Part shown: positions 16,153 through 24,088 of the stretch, piece after piece
How positions within the stretch are numbered: position 1 is the first letter of the stretch
How the letters are laid out: each line of letters starts with the position of its first letter
Program-made: the position numbers and the translations under genes
Assembly (NCBI GenBank): GCA_964436975.1
Contig: CAYTET010000013.1
Span: forward strand, 1 to 32,054
Direction: 5' to 3'
Length of the DNA stretch: 32,054 bases
Origin: CAYTET01 sp964436975
GTDB lineage: Bacteria > Bacillota_I > Bacilli_A > Erysipelotrichales > Erysipelotrichaceae
The notes under the pieces: model-generated
What the model saw: the letters and a program-made list of their open reading frames with translations, nothing else
Told to the model about the DNA's origin: nothing
Database searches by the model: none

Positions 16153-16996
16153 ATATCAGATGAAGATACTCAAAAGCCTTGCATAAGCCGTCATCGTCCA
16201 CGGCGGCTGTCACATAATCAGCCGCCGCCCGGCATTCCGGTCCGCCGCTGCCCATGGCCACGCTGTAACCGCACAGTTCAAACATGGAAATGTCGATTTT
16301 GGCATCCCCGAAGGCAATGGTATCCTCTTTGCCGCAGTTCAAATGTTTCAGCAGCACGCCGATGGCGTGCTTTTTGGTGATGCCGGCCGGCCCCAGATCA
16401 CCAAACAGCGCTTCTTCTCCCTGGCCGCCCCAGGTATGGGCTTGTAGTTTAGGGAAAGCTTCTTTGGAGTCCAGATGGTCCTGATAACCAGAGAGGACAA
16501 AATCAATCTTGTTTATATCATCACGGTAAAGATCGGCGGTTGGGGCCGGCATAAAACCGCTGATGAAGGCGGCGGCATTTTGCTGTGCCGCTGCCGTGCC
16601 GGCTCCTTTAGCCGTACCGTAGCGGATCATGGCTTCTTTGCCCTTAGTGAGCATGAGATCATTGCAGTACAGGCCGCTGTTGGCTTCCAGATAAAAGCCC
16701 AGCTGACGCTGGCGGCACCAGTCCACAATGTCTTTAACCTGCCGGCGGCTCAGCCGCTGGTGCATGATAACCTGGCCATGGTCTTCCACATAGGCCCCGT
16801 TGCCGCCGATCAGCCCGTCGGTTTCCGGCAGCTGCCGCCGGGACAGTTCGGCCTTGCTGCAGCCGGTGCACAGATAGACAAGATGGCCGTTGGCCCGGGC
16901 TTTATCAACAGCGGTCCGGGCGGAAGCCGGCAGCTGGCCATTATAGTCAATCAGAGTTCCATCCACATCCAGAAAGATTATTTTTGCTTTGGCCAT
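16151..16996 (-). CDS. Cof-type HAD-IIB phosphatase
   Basis: A 281-residue sugar-phosphate/flavin-type phosphatase of the Cof subfamily. It starts with the HAD motif FLDVDGTLID, has a capped middle domain typical of type IIB, and ends with AFGDAKIDISMFELCGYSVAMGSGG, the metal-binding motif IV. The start codon (complement of 16994-16996) is chosen because a promoter lies 5' of it; the frame is open for a further 38 codons with a hydrophobic stretch, but that part overlaps the promoter. The Shine-Dalgarno is weak (ggcgggggg). The substrate is unknown. Confidence 0.9.
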   Translation of the reverse strand: MAKAKIIFLDVDGTLIDYNGQLPASARTAVDKARANGHLVYLCTGCSKAELSRRQLPETDGLIGGNGAYVEDHGQVIMHQRLSRRQVKDIVDWCRQRQLGFYLEANSGLYCNDLMLTKGKEAMIRYGTAKGAGTAAAQQNAAAFISGFMPAPTADLYRDDINKIDFVLSGYQDHLDSKEAFPKLQAHTWGGQGEEALFGDLGPAGITKKHAIGVLLKHLNCGKEDTIAFGDAKIDISMFELCGYSVAMGSGGPECRAAADYVTAAVDDDGLCKAFEYLHLI

Positions 16997-17027
16997 GACA
17001 GCCCCCCGCCAATTCTTTATATAAACA

Positions 17028-17056
17028 ATTATAAAACAGCCGGCGACGATAAACAA
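17028..17056 (-). promoter_or_regulatory. SigA-type promoter for the Cof HAD gene
   Basis: On the minus strand, TTGTTT (17051-17056), 17-base spacer and TATAAT (17028-17033), 32 bases before the chosen start. Confidence 0.6.
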
Positions 17057-17077
17057 AACCACCTGCGGCGCCGTCCA

Positions 17078-17107
17078 TTGCCAAGAAGGCTCTATTGCCG
17101 CTATAAT
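17078..17107 (+). promoter_or_regulatory. SigA-type promoter for the 17148 gene pair
   Basis: TTGCCA (17078-17083), 18-base spacer, TATAAT (17102-17107), 41 bases before the ATG at 17148; divergent from the HAD gene promoter. Confidence 0.6.
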
Positions 17108-17147
17108 CAAGCCAGAGCATAATCATCAGGGCAAGAAAGGGCAAAAG

Positions 17148-17450
17148 ATGAATAACAACGGGTATGAACAGCTGCTGCTGAGTGCCGATGGCGCCATTTC
17201 ACTGTACCGGGTCACCCCGGCGATTCTGGCCGACTTAGACCGGCTGGCCGAGGCTTTTTATGAGTGGAAAAACACGGACAGCTATGATGAAACGCTTTTC
17301 GTTTCTTATCTGCAGAACCGGTTTGGCCCTGACTGCATCTGTTTTGTCAAAGTTGTCGGCCAGGTCGGGGGCCGGATCAACAACCGCACCGGCCGCGTTG
17401 AAACGGCGATAGCGGAAGAATACCGCAGCTGCCGGTGGTACAACTTTTAA
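17148..17450 (+). CDS. Hypothetical protein
   Basis: A 100-residue soluble protein that I do not recognise. It has no signal peptide or membrane segment. It is rich in aromatic and acidic residues (AFYEWKNTDSYDETLFVSYLQNRF), and ends with cysteine-containing EYRSCRWYNF. The ribosome site aagaaagg precedes the ATG. A clear promoter lies upstream and the alpha/beta hydrolase gene begins 12 bases downstream, so it is likely expressed as a pair with that gene. Confidence 0.65.
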   Translation: MNNNGYEQLLLSADGAISLYRVTPAILADLDRLAEAFYEWKNTDSYDETLFVSYLQNRFGPDCICFVKVVGQVGGRINNRTGRVETAIAEEYRSCRWYNF

Positions 17451-17462
17451 GGAAGGCATCCT

Positions 17463-18161
17463 ATGGAACTTGAGAAAATCCGAATTGAGGGCATACCGGC
17501 CGTTGTCTGGGGCCCGGACGCATCAAAGATAATTATTGCCGCCCACGGCAGTCATTCATCTAAAATTGATGACTGCATCTGGCAGTTGGCCCGGCAGGCC
17601 TTGCCCAGGGGCTATCAGGTAATCAGTTTTGATCTGCCCCAGCATGGCGAAAGGGTTTATGAGAAAGATTTCATTATGCCGGATGAGTGTGTCCGCGAGT
17701 TAAATCTGATCTATGATCTGGCTAAGTCAAAGGCAACGTCCGTTTCGCTGTTTGGCTGCAGCATGGGGGCTTATTTTGAATTGCTGGGGTTTGCCGACAA
17801 GGCCATTGACAAGGCGTTCTTTCTTTCCCCGGTTGTTGACATGGAACGTCTGATTGATAATCTGATGGCTTACTGCCACATTACACCGGCTGAGTTGAAA
17901 GAGCGGACTTTTGTCAGCAATGATATCGAGCCTTTATACTATCCGTATTACGCCTATGTCAAAGCCCATCCCATCGTCAGATGGAACCATCCGACTTTCA
18001 TTCTGCGCGGTGAAAATGACACCCTGAGTGAGTACGGGTCTGTTAAAGCCTTCTGCGACCGCTTTGGCTGTCAGCTGAGTGAGCAGAAGGATGGCGAGCA
18101 CTGGTTTCACACGGAAGACGAACTGGCCTACTTCAGTCACTGGCTGGCTATGATAATATAG
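17463..18161 (+). CDS. Alpha/beta hydrolase
   Basis: A 232-residue serine hydrolase of the alpha/beta fold. The oxyanion-hole region is IIAAHGSHSSK (about residue 23 onward), the nucleophile Ser is in the elbow FGCSMGAYFE (about 97-106), an acidic residue follows LRGENDTLSEYG, and the likely catalytic His is in KDGEHWFH near the C terminus. No signal peptide, so it acts in the cytoplasm. The ribosome site aaggaagg is close upstream. It resembles small esterases/acyl hydrolases; the substrate is unknown. Confidence 0.88.
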   Translation: MELEKIRIEGIPAVVWGPDASKIIIAAHGSHSSKIDDCIWQLARQALPRGYQVISFDLPQHGERVYEKDFIMPDECVRELNLIYDLAKSKATSVSLFGCSMGAYFELLGFADKAIDKAFFLSPVVDMERLIDNLMAYCHITPAELKERTFVSNDIEPLYYPYYAYVKAHPIVRWNHPTFILRGENDTLSEYGSVKAFCDRFGCQLSEQKDGEHWFHTEDELAYFSHWLAMII

Positions 18162-18354
18162 TTATAAACTAACGGCTTCTAACAAAGGCCAATTTCTTTC
18201 GGCTGATGGCAGCTTCATAATCTATACAACCCGTCAGGACAGCGGCATCATCAAACTGCTGCGGGCGGCTTCGCTGACCGACCTCATTGCCCAGGCCAGC
18301 CAGACCCTTGACGGCCGGACGCTGACGGTGGAAGAAAAGCCCGCTACTTTATAG
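18157..18354 (+). pseudogene. Orphan coding remnant, no start codon
   Basis: Between the alpha/beta hydrolase and the YoaP-like gene, one frame stays open for about 65 codons (18157-18354) with protein-like composition (SADGSFIIYTTRQDSG, then an amphipathic helix ending in VEEKPATL and a TAG) but no ATG, GTG or TTG start with a ribosome site. It looks like the C-terminal end of a decayed gene. I cannot name the family, and chance cannot be excluded. Confidence 0.35.
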
Positions 18355-18416
18355 TTGAAGAATAGAGCAGAACTATGGAATTGGATTAGTTCATTAACAA
18401 TAGGGGAGGATCAGAA

Positions 18417-19175
18417 ATGGAACTGATAAAACTGACACCGCAGAATCTGGCTGACGAGCATATCTGCTGTGCCATTTCCAACAATAATGATATCCAGGTT
18501 GCTTCCAAGAAGGCCTGGCTGGCTGACCGGCTGAAAGAAGGGCTGGTTTTCCTTAAGGGCAATGTGCGCGGCAAGTGCTTCATTGAATATATCCCGGCCG
18601 AGGCGGCCTGGGCTCCGCTTGAGGCAGCCGGCTATACGTATATCGACTGTCTGTGGGTATCAGGGCAGTTCAAGGGCCACGGCTATTCCAGCCAGCTGCT
18701 GGATCAATGCATCGCGGACAGCCGCGCCCAGGGCAAAGCGGGTCTGGTGGTGCTGTCTTCCCAAAAGAAGGCGGGCTTTCTGGCTGATCCGGGCTATCTG
18801 AGGCATAAGGGCTTTGTAACAGTTGACACGGCGCCGCCCTATTTTGAACTGATGTATCTTCCTTTTGAGCCGCAAGCGGCCCGGCCGTCTTTCAAGACGG
18901 TGGCAAAAGCAGCTGAACATCCTGAAATGGGGGCCGGCCTGGTAATGTACTACACCGATCAGTGCCCCTTTACCGCTAAATACGTGCCGCTGCTGAAGGC
19001 GGTGGCAGAACGGGAAAAGGTACCGCTTAAGGTCATCCATCTCCAATCAGCCGATCAGGCCCGTAGCTGTCCGTCACCGTTTACCACCTTTGCCCTTTAC
19101 GGCAAAGGCCGGTTTATCACCCATGAAATCCAGTCGGAAAAGAAGTTTGAAGCCATTATCGCTGATTACCGGTAG
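18417..19175 (+). CDS. GNAT with C-terminal YoaP/thioredoxin-like domain
   Basis: The 252-residue protein has two parts. Residues 1 to about 150 form a GNAT domain with the acetyl-CoA loop in FKGHGYSSQLLDQC. From about 165 to 252 is a YoaP-like domain with thioredoxin-fold features: YYTDQCPFTAKYV (a CxxT site) and, later, CPSPFTTFALYGKGRFITHEI, where the proline lies near the place of the thioredoxin cis-proline. Related YoaP proteins exist in Bacillus; the biochemical role is not settled. The ribosome site ggggagg precedes the ATG at 18417. It stands alone between the remnant and nagA. Confidence 0.85.
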   Translation: MELIKLTPQNLADEHICCAISNNNDIQVASKKAWLADRLKEGLVFLKGNVRGKCFIEYIPAEAAWAPLEAAGYTYIDCLWVSGQFKGHGYSSQLLDQCIADSRAQGKAGLVVLSSQKKAGFLADPGYLRHKGFVTVDTAPPYFELMYLPFEPQAARPSFKTVAKAAEHPEMGAGLVMYYTDQCPFTAKYVPLLKAVAEREKVPLKVIHLQSADQARSCPSPFTTFALYGKGRFITHEIQSEKKFEAIIADYR

Positions 19176-19245
19176 ACCATGACGATTTTAATAGGCAATA
19201 ACCGGGCTATGAGTGATAGAATAAGAACAGCGGAGGGATTACGAT

Positions 19246-20394
19246 ATGATAATTCAAAGCAGCCGGGTTTATTATGACGAGAAGTTCCGCCCCTTGCAGA
19301 TTGAAATAATCGGCGGCAAGATCAGTCAGCTCAACCCCTATAATCTGAAACAGCCGGATTTTGACTATGGCAATGCCATGATCATGCCGGGTCTTATTGA
19401 TATTCACAACCACGGCTGGAATCAATGTGATGCCAACCATGCCACCGTGCAGTGGGTTTTGGACTGGATGCGGTATCTGCCGGCGGAAGGTGTTACTTCC
19501 ACGGTGCCATCCTGTTCATGTGCGCCGGAAGACAGCATGCTGAAAGGCATGGCGGCTGTTGCCAGCGTCAGCCGGCAGCCTCATCCCGGAGCTAACATTC
19601 TGGGTATCTATTCCGAGGGCCCGTTTGTCAGCGACCAGTTCCACGGCGCCCAGGATCTGCACTATAAAGTAGTGCCGACTCCGGCGGTTTATGACCGCTA
19701 TCAGACCGCTGCCCAGGGCCGGCTGATCTATGTCATGGTGGCTCCGGAAGAGCTGCGGGGTGACATGTCATTTATTTATTACTGTGTTGCTCATGGCACC
19801 AAGGTGGCATTGGGTCATACCGGGGCGACCTTTGAGCAGTGCGCCATTGCCCGGGCGGCCGGTGCGATTTCCTTTACCCATACCTATAACGGCATGCGCG
19901 GTCTGCATCACCGCGAACCCGGCACTGTCGGGGCGGCCATGTATTTTGAAGACATGTATGCCGAAATGATTGGTGACGGCGTTCATGTCAGTTTTCCTTC
20001 CATGTACATTCTGGCCAAGGCCAAGGGTAAGGACAAGCTGATTTCCATTACGGATTCGGTATCCATTAAAGGGCTGCCGGTGGGCCATTACAATATCGGC
20101 GGGCGGGAATGCGATGTCTGTCCGGATGGCGTGGCCCGGCTGGCCAACGGCACGATTGCCGGCAGCGCCAACCGTCTCAATGTCATTTTAGGCCGGGAAA
20201 TAAACCAGGCTTACATTCCGGTGGAAATAGCGGTTAATTCCTGCACCTGCAATCCGGCCAAGCTGATGGGTGTAGCCGACACTAAGGGCTATATCAGGGA
20301 AAACTATGATGCTGATATTGCGGTTATGGATGACCAGTTCAATGTCATTCAGACCTATGTCGGCGGCAATCCCCAGCTGATGCAGCAATACTAG
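19246..20394 (+). CDS. nagA: N-acetylglucosamine-6-phosphate deacetylase
   Basis: Amidohydrolase that deacetylates GlcNAc-6-phosphate to glucosamine-6-phosphate in amino-sugar recycling and cell-wall turnover. The 382 residues contain the metal-binding HNHG at about 57-60, EGPF near 126, GHTGATFEQ, HTYNGMRGLHHREPG and GDGVHV, and the catalytic Asp in ITDSVS. The ATG at 19246 follows cggaggg. nagB is not adjacent. A related dihydroorotase-type function is unlikely because the NagA motifs are complete. It shares a terminator with the convergent ribokinase-family gene. Confidence 0.95.
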   Translation: MIIQSSRVYYDEKFRPLQIEIIGGKISQLNPYNLKQPDFDYGNAMIMPGLIDIHNHGWNQCDANHATVQWVLDWMRYLPAEGVTSTVPSCSCAPEDSMLKGMAAVASVSRQPHPGANILGIYSEGPFVSDQFHGAQDLHYKVVPTPAVYDRYQTAAQGRLIYVMVAPEELRGDMSFIYYCVAHGTKVALGHTGATFEQCAIARAAGAISFTHTYNGMRGLHHREPGTVGAAMYFEDMYAEMIGDGVHVSFPSMYILAKAKGKDKLISITDSVSIKGLPVGHYNIGGRECDVCPDGVARLANGTIAGSANRLNVILGREINQAYIPVEIAVNSCTCNPAKLMGVADTKGYIRENYDADIAVMDDQFNVIQTYVGGNPQLMQQY

Positions 20395-20404
20395 TCAAAC
20401 CATT

Positions 20405-20440
20405 AAAAAACTGCGAAATTATATGCTGCGCAGTTTTTTT
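20405..20440. terminator. Bidirectional terminator between nagA and the ribokinase-family gene
   Basis: AAAAAACTGCG (20405-20415) pairs with CGCAGTTTTTT (20429-20439). A-tract on the left and T-tract on the right allow it to work on both strands. Confidence 0.9.
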
Positions 20441-20445
20441 GTACT

Positions 20446-21330
20446 TTACAGATCAGCCTTGCTGACCTCATCCATAGTCGGCACGGCCTGGGCCGCTCCG
20501 ATCCGGCTGACGCAGATGGCCGCCGCCTTGGCAGCCTGGCTGAGGCATTGGGCCGGAGTGAGATTGTTATACAGGCCGTTGACAAAGTAGCCCAGAAAAG
20601 TATCGCCGGCGCCGACGGTATCCACGGCTTTGACATGATAGGCCGTCTGCTTGATGATCTGAGCGGAATCAATATACCAGGAGCCCTGGCCGCCTAAAGT
20701 CAGCACAAAGCGGCTGGTGGGGAATTTGGACAGCAGACCGGCGGCAATATCCGGATATTCACTTCTGCCGGTCAGGGCAGCGCCTTCAGTCTCGTTGATG
20801 AAAAACCAGTCAATCAGAGCCAGCGGCCAGTCGGCAATGCGGCTGTTGAAAGGCGAGGGGTTGGCCACAATGGTCATCTTCTTCCGGTAAGCCTGATTGA
20901 GCAGGTAGACCATGCTGCTGATTTCGTTCTGCACGATGATGATATCACCCTGGCCAAACTGGGCCAGCACACTGTCAATATAGGCTTGATCAATCTGCTG
21001 ATTGGCGCCGCCGTAGATCATAATGCTGTTGGCGCCCTGGGCATCAATGGTGATGATGGCATGGCCGGTCGGCGTCTGGTCGCGCTTTATCAGATCGGCA
21101 TCGACATGGTACTGCTCCATGGTCTGGTCAAGCAGCTGGCTGTCCGGACCCAGACAGCCAGCCAGACTGACCGGCAGGCCGGATTTGGCCAGGGCAATGG
21201 CCTGGTTGAGACCTTTGCCGCCGGGGGCCAGAACAAGTTTGTCAGCGGCGATAGTTTCACCGGGGGCCATCAGATGATCAACATAATAATCATGATCGAT
21301 ATTTAAAGAGCCAAACACCAGTATTTTCAT
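20446..21330 (-). CDS. rbsK: Ribokinase-like PfkB family sugar kinase
   Basis: ATP-dependent carbohydrate kinase of the PfkB/ribokinase family, 294 residues. The N terminus has FGSLNIDHDYYVDHLMAPGET and the substrate-binding PGGKGLNQAIALAK; the PfkB signature 2 with the catalytic Asp is DTVGAGDTFLGYF. The GGKGxNQA form is the ribokinase type, so D-ribose (or deoxyribose) is the likely substrate, but this is inferred. The start is set at the complement of 21328-21330, behind agaggtg; the open frame extends further without a ribosome site. A TATAAT on the minus strand at 21350-21355 may be its -10. Confidence 0.9.
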   Translation of the reverse strand: MKILVFGSLNIDHDYYVDHLMAPGETIAADKLVLAPGGKGLNQAIALAKSGLPVSLAGCLGPDSQLLDQTMEQYHVDADLIKRDQTPTGHAIITIDAQGANSIMIYGGANQQIDQAYIDSVLAQFGQGDIIIVQNEISSMVYLLNQAYRKKMTIVANPSPFNSRIADWPLALIDWFFINETEGAALTGRSEYPDIAAGLLSKFPTSRFVLTLGGQGSWYIDSAQIIKQTAYHVKAVDTVGAGDTFLGYFVNGLYNNLTPAQCLSQAAKAAAICVSRIGAAQAVPTMDEVSKADL

Positions 21331-21418
21331 AAAAGCACCTCTTAACTGTATTATAACCGATTTAGACCGGGGCTGATTTGAAAAGCAGAAAAGGGGGCCG
21401 GCAAATAGAGCGCTCTGA

Positions 21419-21447
21419 TTGAACAATAAAGCGATTATGGGTATAAT
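21419..21447 (+). promoter_or_regulatory. SigA-type promoter for cysS
   Basis: TTGAAC (21419-21424), 17-base spacer, TATAAT (21442-21447), 27 bases before the cysS ATG. The leader is too short for a T-box. Confidence 0.8.
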
Positions 21448-21474
21448 TTGGGCGTACTAAGGGGAGATTTCCAA

Positions 21475-22870
21475 ATGAAACTTTATAACACCTTATCGCT
21501 GCAGACTGAAGAATTCGTCCCGCTGCAGCCGGGCAGGGTCAATATGTATGTCTGCGGGCCGACGGTCTATAATTATGCCCATATCGGCAATGCCCGGCCG
21601 ATTGTGGTCTTCGATACCCTGCGGCGGGTCTTTGAGCAGCTGGGCTATCAGGTCAGGTATATTTCGAATTTCACCGATGTTGATGACAAGATCATCAACA
21701 AGGCTATTGAAGAGGGCGTTGACGAGCTGACGATTGCCAACCGCTATATTGATGCCTACAACAAGGTGCGCCAGTCGCTGCATGTCATTCCGCTTGATGC
21801 CACACCCAGGGTTACCGAAACCATGCCCGAGATCATTGACTTCATTGACAAGCTGGTCAAGACCGGCCATGCCTACCAGGTCAACGGCGATGTCTATTTT
21901 GATATCAGCAGCGTCAAGGAATACGGCCAGCTGTCGCATCAGAATATTGATGATCTGCAGTCCGGCGCCCGCGTGGAGGAAAACGAGCAGAAGCACAGCC
22001 CGCTGGATTTTGCGCTGTGGAAGAAAACAACCAAGGGCATCCAGTGGGATTCACCCTGGGGCAAAGGCCGGCCGGGCTGGCATACAGAATGCGTTGTCAT
22101 GATCGGCAAGGAGTTCGGCGTTCCGACCATTGACATCCACGGCGGCCAGAGCCTGGGCCATTTCATTTTCGTGGTGCGGCAAGGATCTGATCTTCCCCCA
22201 CCACGAAAATGAAATGGCCCAGGCTCTGGCGGTCAACGGCCAGCCGCTGGCCCGCTACTGGCTGCATAACGGCATGCTCAGCCTGCTGCAGAAGGATGCG
22301 GCAAGCGGCAAGGAAGAAGAAGTTAAAATGTCCAAATCGCTGGGCAATACGATTACCGCCCAGGACTTTGTGGATAAGTTCGGGGCCAATCTGACCCGCT
22401 GGATTCTGCTTTCGGCCCATTACCGCGATACGCTGGGCTATTCGGCTGATACGGTATTGACCGCCCAGACCGAACTTGAGCGGATTGCGACAGCCCTGCG
22501 CCAGGTGGAGGTCAAGGCCCAGCTTAATAAGGTCACCCTGACCAGCCAGACGGCCCAGGACAGCTTTGACCAGTTCATGGCGGCGATGAGTGATGATCTG
22601 AATACCCCCAATGGCTATAAGGTGATTTTTGACAGCGTCAAGAAACTGAATACGGCCATGCGCCAAAGAGATGTTGACTGGACGGCAGTCAGCGGCGAGT
22701 ATAATGCCATCCGCAAGATGACGGACATCCTGGGACTGGTTTTTGAACCGCTGCTGCTGCAGCCGGATGATTACCAGCTGTATGAGAAATGGACGAAGGC
22801 CAAAGCCGATAAGGATTTTGCGGCAGCCGACCAGTACCGGGTCAGTCTGCAGCAGCGTAAACTGATATAG
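21475..22870 (+). pseudogene. cysS: Cysteinyl-tRNA synthetase, frameshifted by a 31-nt inverted duplication
   Basis: Class I synthetase that charges tRNA-Cys. The ATG at 21475 follows aaggggaga. The first part is normal: CGPTVYNYAHIGNARP (HIGH motif and zinc cysteine), then WHTECVVM. At HGG the frame breaks: bases 22147-22177 are an extra 31 nt that is an exact inverted copy of downstream sequence, giving a stop at 22210-22212 and a 245-residue truncated product. The second part resumes in another frame with GKDLIFPHHENEMAQ and the KMSKS motif, and runs to 22870. Deleting the 31 nt restores a 454-residue protein with the expected HGGGKDLIFPHHENE. No other break is seen. The gene is normally essential, so a sequencing or assembly error must be considered. 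Confidence 0.93.
22145..22230. repeat. Perfect 32-bp inverted repeat with 22-nt loop inside cysS
   Basis: Left arm 22145-22176 is the exact reverse complement of right arm 22199-22230; the loop is 22177-22198. The right arm is native cysS sequence (encoding HHENEMAQALA); the left arm is the inserted copy. The perfect match stops at both ends, which fits a template-switch event rather than an old repeat. Confidence 0.98.
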
Positions 22871-22898
22871 AAAAAAAGGGAAGACTTCCCCTTTTTTT
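22871..22898 (+). terminator. Terminator after cysS
   Basis: GGGAAG (22878-22883), one-base loop, CTTCCC (22885-22890), flanked by A7 and T7 runs. The symmetric flanks extend the stem with one bulged C; it starts right after the cysS stop. Confidence 0.75.
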
Positions 22899-22946
22899 CA
22901 GGAATTAAGAATTATGCCAGCTAAACAGTTAAGGAGAACATGACTT

Positions 22947-23345
22947 ATGGAAGATTACAGCCCCTTGGCATTAGCCTTTCTGGGAGATGCCAGCTACAGC
23001 CTGTATGTCCGCCGGTATGTAATTGACTGCTGCCGCAAGGTCAATGATATGCAGCATTACTGCACCCGGTTTGTCAGCGCCACGGCCCAGGCGGGTTTTA
23101 TCCACTACCTGCTGGCCAATAATCTGCTGTCAGAAGAAGAGACTTCCATTTATAAGCGGGGCCGCAATGCCCATGCCCATGCCGCACCTAAAAATGCCTC
23201 GGCCGTTGACTATCACTGCTCAACCGGGTTTGAAACCCTGTGGGGCTACTGGGAAGTCAATGGACAAACGCAGCGTCAGCAAGCAGTATTTGAAATAATC
23301 AGAACAATAGAGGAGACAGCCCATGGCTCAGTATCTGTACGGTAA
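22947..23345 (+). CDS. mrnC: Mini-ribonuclease 3
   Basis: Mini-III is an RNase III-like enzyme lacking the double-stranded RNA-binding domain; it matures 23S rRNA in Bacillota. The 132 residues have LAFLGDASYSLYVRRY with the catalytic Asp (D14), and the second signature RGRNAHAHAAPKNASAVDYH followed by TGFETLWGYW. The ATG at 22947 has aaggaga at 22931-22937; the ATG at 22940 is in another frame. It lies between cysS and rlmB as in B. subtilis and overlaps rlmB by 23 bases. Confidence 0.95.
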   Translation: MEDYSPLALAFLGDASYSLYVRRYVIDCCRKVNDMQHYCTRFVSATAQAGFIHYLLANNLLSEEETSIYKRGRNAHAHAAPKNASAVDYHCSTGFETLWGYWEVNGQTQRQQAVFEIIRTIEETAHGSVSVR

Positions 23346-24054
23346 AAACACGGTGACGGCGCTGCTAACGAATAAGCGGCCGCTCCAAAAACTATATGTG
23401 CTGCTCAACCGCAGCGATGATCCGCTGGCCGCTCTGGCCAGCCGCAGTAATATTGAAGTTGTGCCGGTCAGCCGCAGCCAGCTGGATAAGCTCAGCGGCG
23501 GCGGCAATCACCAGGGCTATGTCGCTCTGGTTGATGATTATCATACAACCGATATTCAGCAGATAACGGCGGCCGCCGCGGCCAGCGGCCATCTGCCGCT
23601 GCTGGTTGCCCTGGACAGTTTGGAAGATCCGCACAATCTGGGGGCCATTATCCGGAGTGCGGAATGTGTCGGGGCCGACGGCATAATCATTGAGAAAAAC
23701 CGCAGCGTCTCGCTTAATGCCACCGTGGCCAAAGTGGCCGTCGGGGCCCTTGATAAAGTGAAGGTGGCGGCTGTCACCAATCTGGTGGCGACTCTAAAGG
23801 ATCTTAAGAAGCAGGGCTACTGGATCTGCGGCACCCGGGCTGACGGAGCGGTGGATTACCGGCAGGGCCAGTATGATGTGCCGCTGGTAGTCGTCATCGG
23901 TTCGGAAGGCTACGGCATGCGCCAGCTGGTCAGTCAGACCTGTGATTTTGCGGTCAGACTGCCCATGGCGGGGCAGACCGGCTCTTTAAATGCCTCCGTG
24001 GCGGCCGGCGTCATTCTCTATCAGATTTTCAATCAGCGCAATCCACTGCAATAA
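23323..24054 (+). CDS. rlmB: 23S rRNA (guanosine-2'-O-)-methyltransferase RlmB
   Basis: SpoU-family (SPOUT) enzyme that methylates the 2'-O of G2251 in 23S rRNA using SAM. The 243 residues begin with the substrate-binding domain (LYGKNTVTALL) and contain the three SpoU motifs: LDSLEDPHNLGAIIRSAE, VVIGSEGYGM and LPMAGQTGSLNASVAAGV. The ribosome site gaggagac lies inside mrnC, so the genes are coupled. The sigma factor gene follows 34 bases later. Confidence 0.95.
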   Translation: MAQYLYGKNTVTALLTNKRPLQKLYVLLNRSDDPLAALASRSNIEVVPVSRSQLDKLSGGGNHQGYVALVDDYHTTDIQQITAAAAASGHLPLLVALDSLEDPHNLGAIIRSAECVGADGIIIEKNRSVSLNATVAKVAVGALDKVKVAAVTNLVATLKDLKKQGYWICGTRADGAVDYRQGQYDVPLVVVIGSEGYGMRQLVSQTCDFAVRLPMAGQTGSLNASVAAGVILYQIFNQRNPLQ

Positions 24055-24088
24055 AACTACTCACCACATAAGCCTACGGGAGAAGAAG

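Noticed and set aside
16997..17110. Hydrophobic N-terminal extension of the Cof HAD gene, resembling a membrane segment
   Set aside because: The segment overlaps a good minus-strand promoter, and Cof proteins normally start just before FLDVDGT.
16475..17122. 215-codon plus-strand frame
   Set aside because: Antisense to the Cof HAD gene with no recognisable protein features.
22145..22230. Inverted repeat as ends of a mobile element or an invertible switch
   Set aside because: There is no transposase or recombinase, no target duplication, and the loop is only 22 nt of native cysS, so inversion would not make an element.
22130..22870. Independent gene starting at 22130
   Set aside because: Its first 16 or so residues come from the shifted upstream frame and the inserted inverted copy; the rest is the C-terminal part of cysS.
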